A stretch of 64,000 bases of DNA, from positions 1,451,927 to 1,515,926 of the forward strand of contig NC_014664.1 in the NCBI RefSeq assembly GCF_000166055.1, in the 5' to 3' direction. Position 1 is the first letter of the stretch. Every line of letters starts with the position of its first letter. Shown in pieces: positions 63,591-64,000 of this stretch. The position numbers were made by a program, and so were the translations under genes. Source of the stretch: Rhodomicrobium vannielii ATCC 17100 (GTDB lineage Bacteria > Pseudomonadota > Alphaproteobacteria > Rhizobiales > Rhodomicrobiaceae). The notes beneath the pieces were generated by a model. That model had not been told where the DNA came from, ran no database searches, and saw only the letters and a list, made by a program, of their open reading frames with translations.

Positions 63591-64000
63591 TCATTCCCAC
63601 GGATTGAGAAGCGGCACCTCGGTTGCGACGAAATCCTTCACATTGCGGGTCACGACGGTAAGGCCGTGCACAAGCCCCGTCGCCGCGATCAGAGTGTCGA
63701 TCACCGGCGCGCGGCCTTCCTTGCTGAGCGCGCCCCAGACGCGGGCCACTTCAGCGGTCACGTCGAGGATACGGTCGGAGAAATCCGTTTCGATGCGGTC
63801 AGCCCAGCGGCCGATCTGGTCGGCGGCGACCGCGTCCGAAAGACGCTTCTTCTCGACGCCCTTTTTCATTTCGCCGATGGTCAGCACGCTGAGATAGAGC
63901 TTCGTTCCGTCGGCGCCTTCGAGAAAGCGGATCACACCCGCATTCGGACGCAGCTTGCGCGTTTCCGACAGCACACAGGTGTCGAGGAGGTAGCCAGCCA
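63591..64000 (-). CDS. VapC-type PIN-domain ribonuclease toxin (partial at the right edge)
   Basis: About 136 residues visible; the start lies just outside the window, since the frame continues to the edge as AGYLLDTCVLSETRK. The PIN acidic residues are LLDTC (first Asp), GEMKKG (Glu), PVIDTLIAATGLVHGLTVVTRNVKDF (second and third Asp, the latter in RNxKDF). Such toxins are site-specific RNases, usually cotranscribed with a short upstream antitoxin, which would lie beyond 64000. It is closer to the FitB/VapC group than to other toxins. Confidence 0.85.
   Translation of the reverse strand, partial: AGYLLDTCVLSETRKLRPNAGVIRFLEGADGTKLYLSVLTIGEMKKGVEKKRLSDAVAADQIGRWADRIETDFSDRILDVTAEVARVWGALSKEGRAPVIDTLIAATGLVHGLTVVTRNVKDFVATEVPLLNPWE

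Overview
The window is a high-GC alphaproteobacterial chromosome segment, most likely from Hyphomicrobiales (Rhizobiales). The support is a core cluster typical of that order (ftsB-like, pdhA, pdhB, pdhC, lpd, lipA, ratA, cinA, ispDF, ntrB/C, ntrY/X, dat, hfq, hflX), a Pcs-type phosphatidylcholine synthase, DUF2849 and DUF934 partners of an assimilatory sulfite reductase, and fused IspDF. The genus cannot be fixed from the sequence alone. I see no rRNA, CRISPR array, insertion sequence or prophage. Gene content is mainly housekeeping, with many exported proteins of unknown role.

Layout. 1-5.7 kb: sugar-phosphate isomerase (partial), galU, an MltB-type transglycosylase and two tandem exported SGNH-like proteins. 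6-13 kb, minus strand: hflX, hfq, a D-amino-acid transaminase, ntrX, ntrY. 13.2-19.5 kb: lipA-ratA (+), pncC/cinA and ispDF (-), ntrB-ntrC (+); ntrC is split by a frameshift. 19.6-26.3 kb, minus strand: a small Tat-type exported protein, lpd, pdhC, a small protein, pdhB, pdhA and an FtsB-like protein. 26.5-31.1 kb: small unknown proteins, a PfpI/DJ-1 protein and a membrane-anchored patatin phospholipase. 31.3-33.4 kb: an unusual Nudix-macro fusion and lipB. 33.6-37.9 kb: GntR regulator, FMN reductase, GST, ModE-type HTH protein, a TOBE-only protein and tRNA-Val. 38.2-45.0 kb: sulfur assimilation (DUF2849-cysI-DUF934, then sbp-cysT-cysW-cysA). 45-64 kb: ABC exporter, a PstS-OmpA fusion operon, YgjP-like metalloprotease, Bpt aminoacyl transferase, MipA/OmpV, alpha/beta hydrolase-like protein, TerC, Pcs, CutA, NAD kinase, two vWA/beta-repeat proteins, an MHYT protein, an EamA transporter and a VapC-type toxin running off the end.

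How it fits together. Pyruvate dehydrogenase, its E3 subunit and both lipoate genes (lipA, lipB) lie within about 20 kb. Two nitrogen two-component systems (NtrBC, NtrYX) are present, but the block from lipA to ntrC sits inverted between lpd and ntrY relative to the usual rhizobial order. Undoing one inversion restores the familiar arrangement. dusB (normally before ntrB) and trkA (normally after ntrX) are absent, and two families of short dispersed palindromic repeats lie where trkA would be.

Most interesting points: the Nudix-macro fusion beside a membrane patatin phospholipase; the ntrC frameshift; the inversion; several exported enzyme-fold proteins lacking expected catalytic residues; the PstS-OmpA fusion; and a TOBE-only molybdate-binding protein convergent with a TOBE-less ModE.
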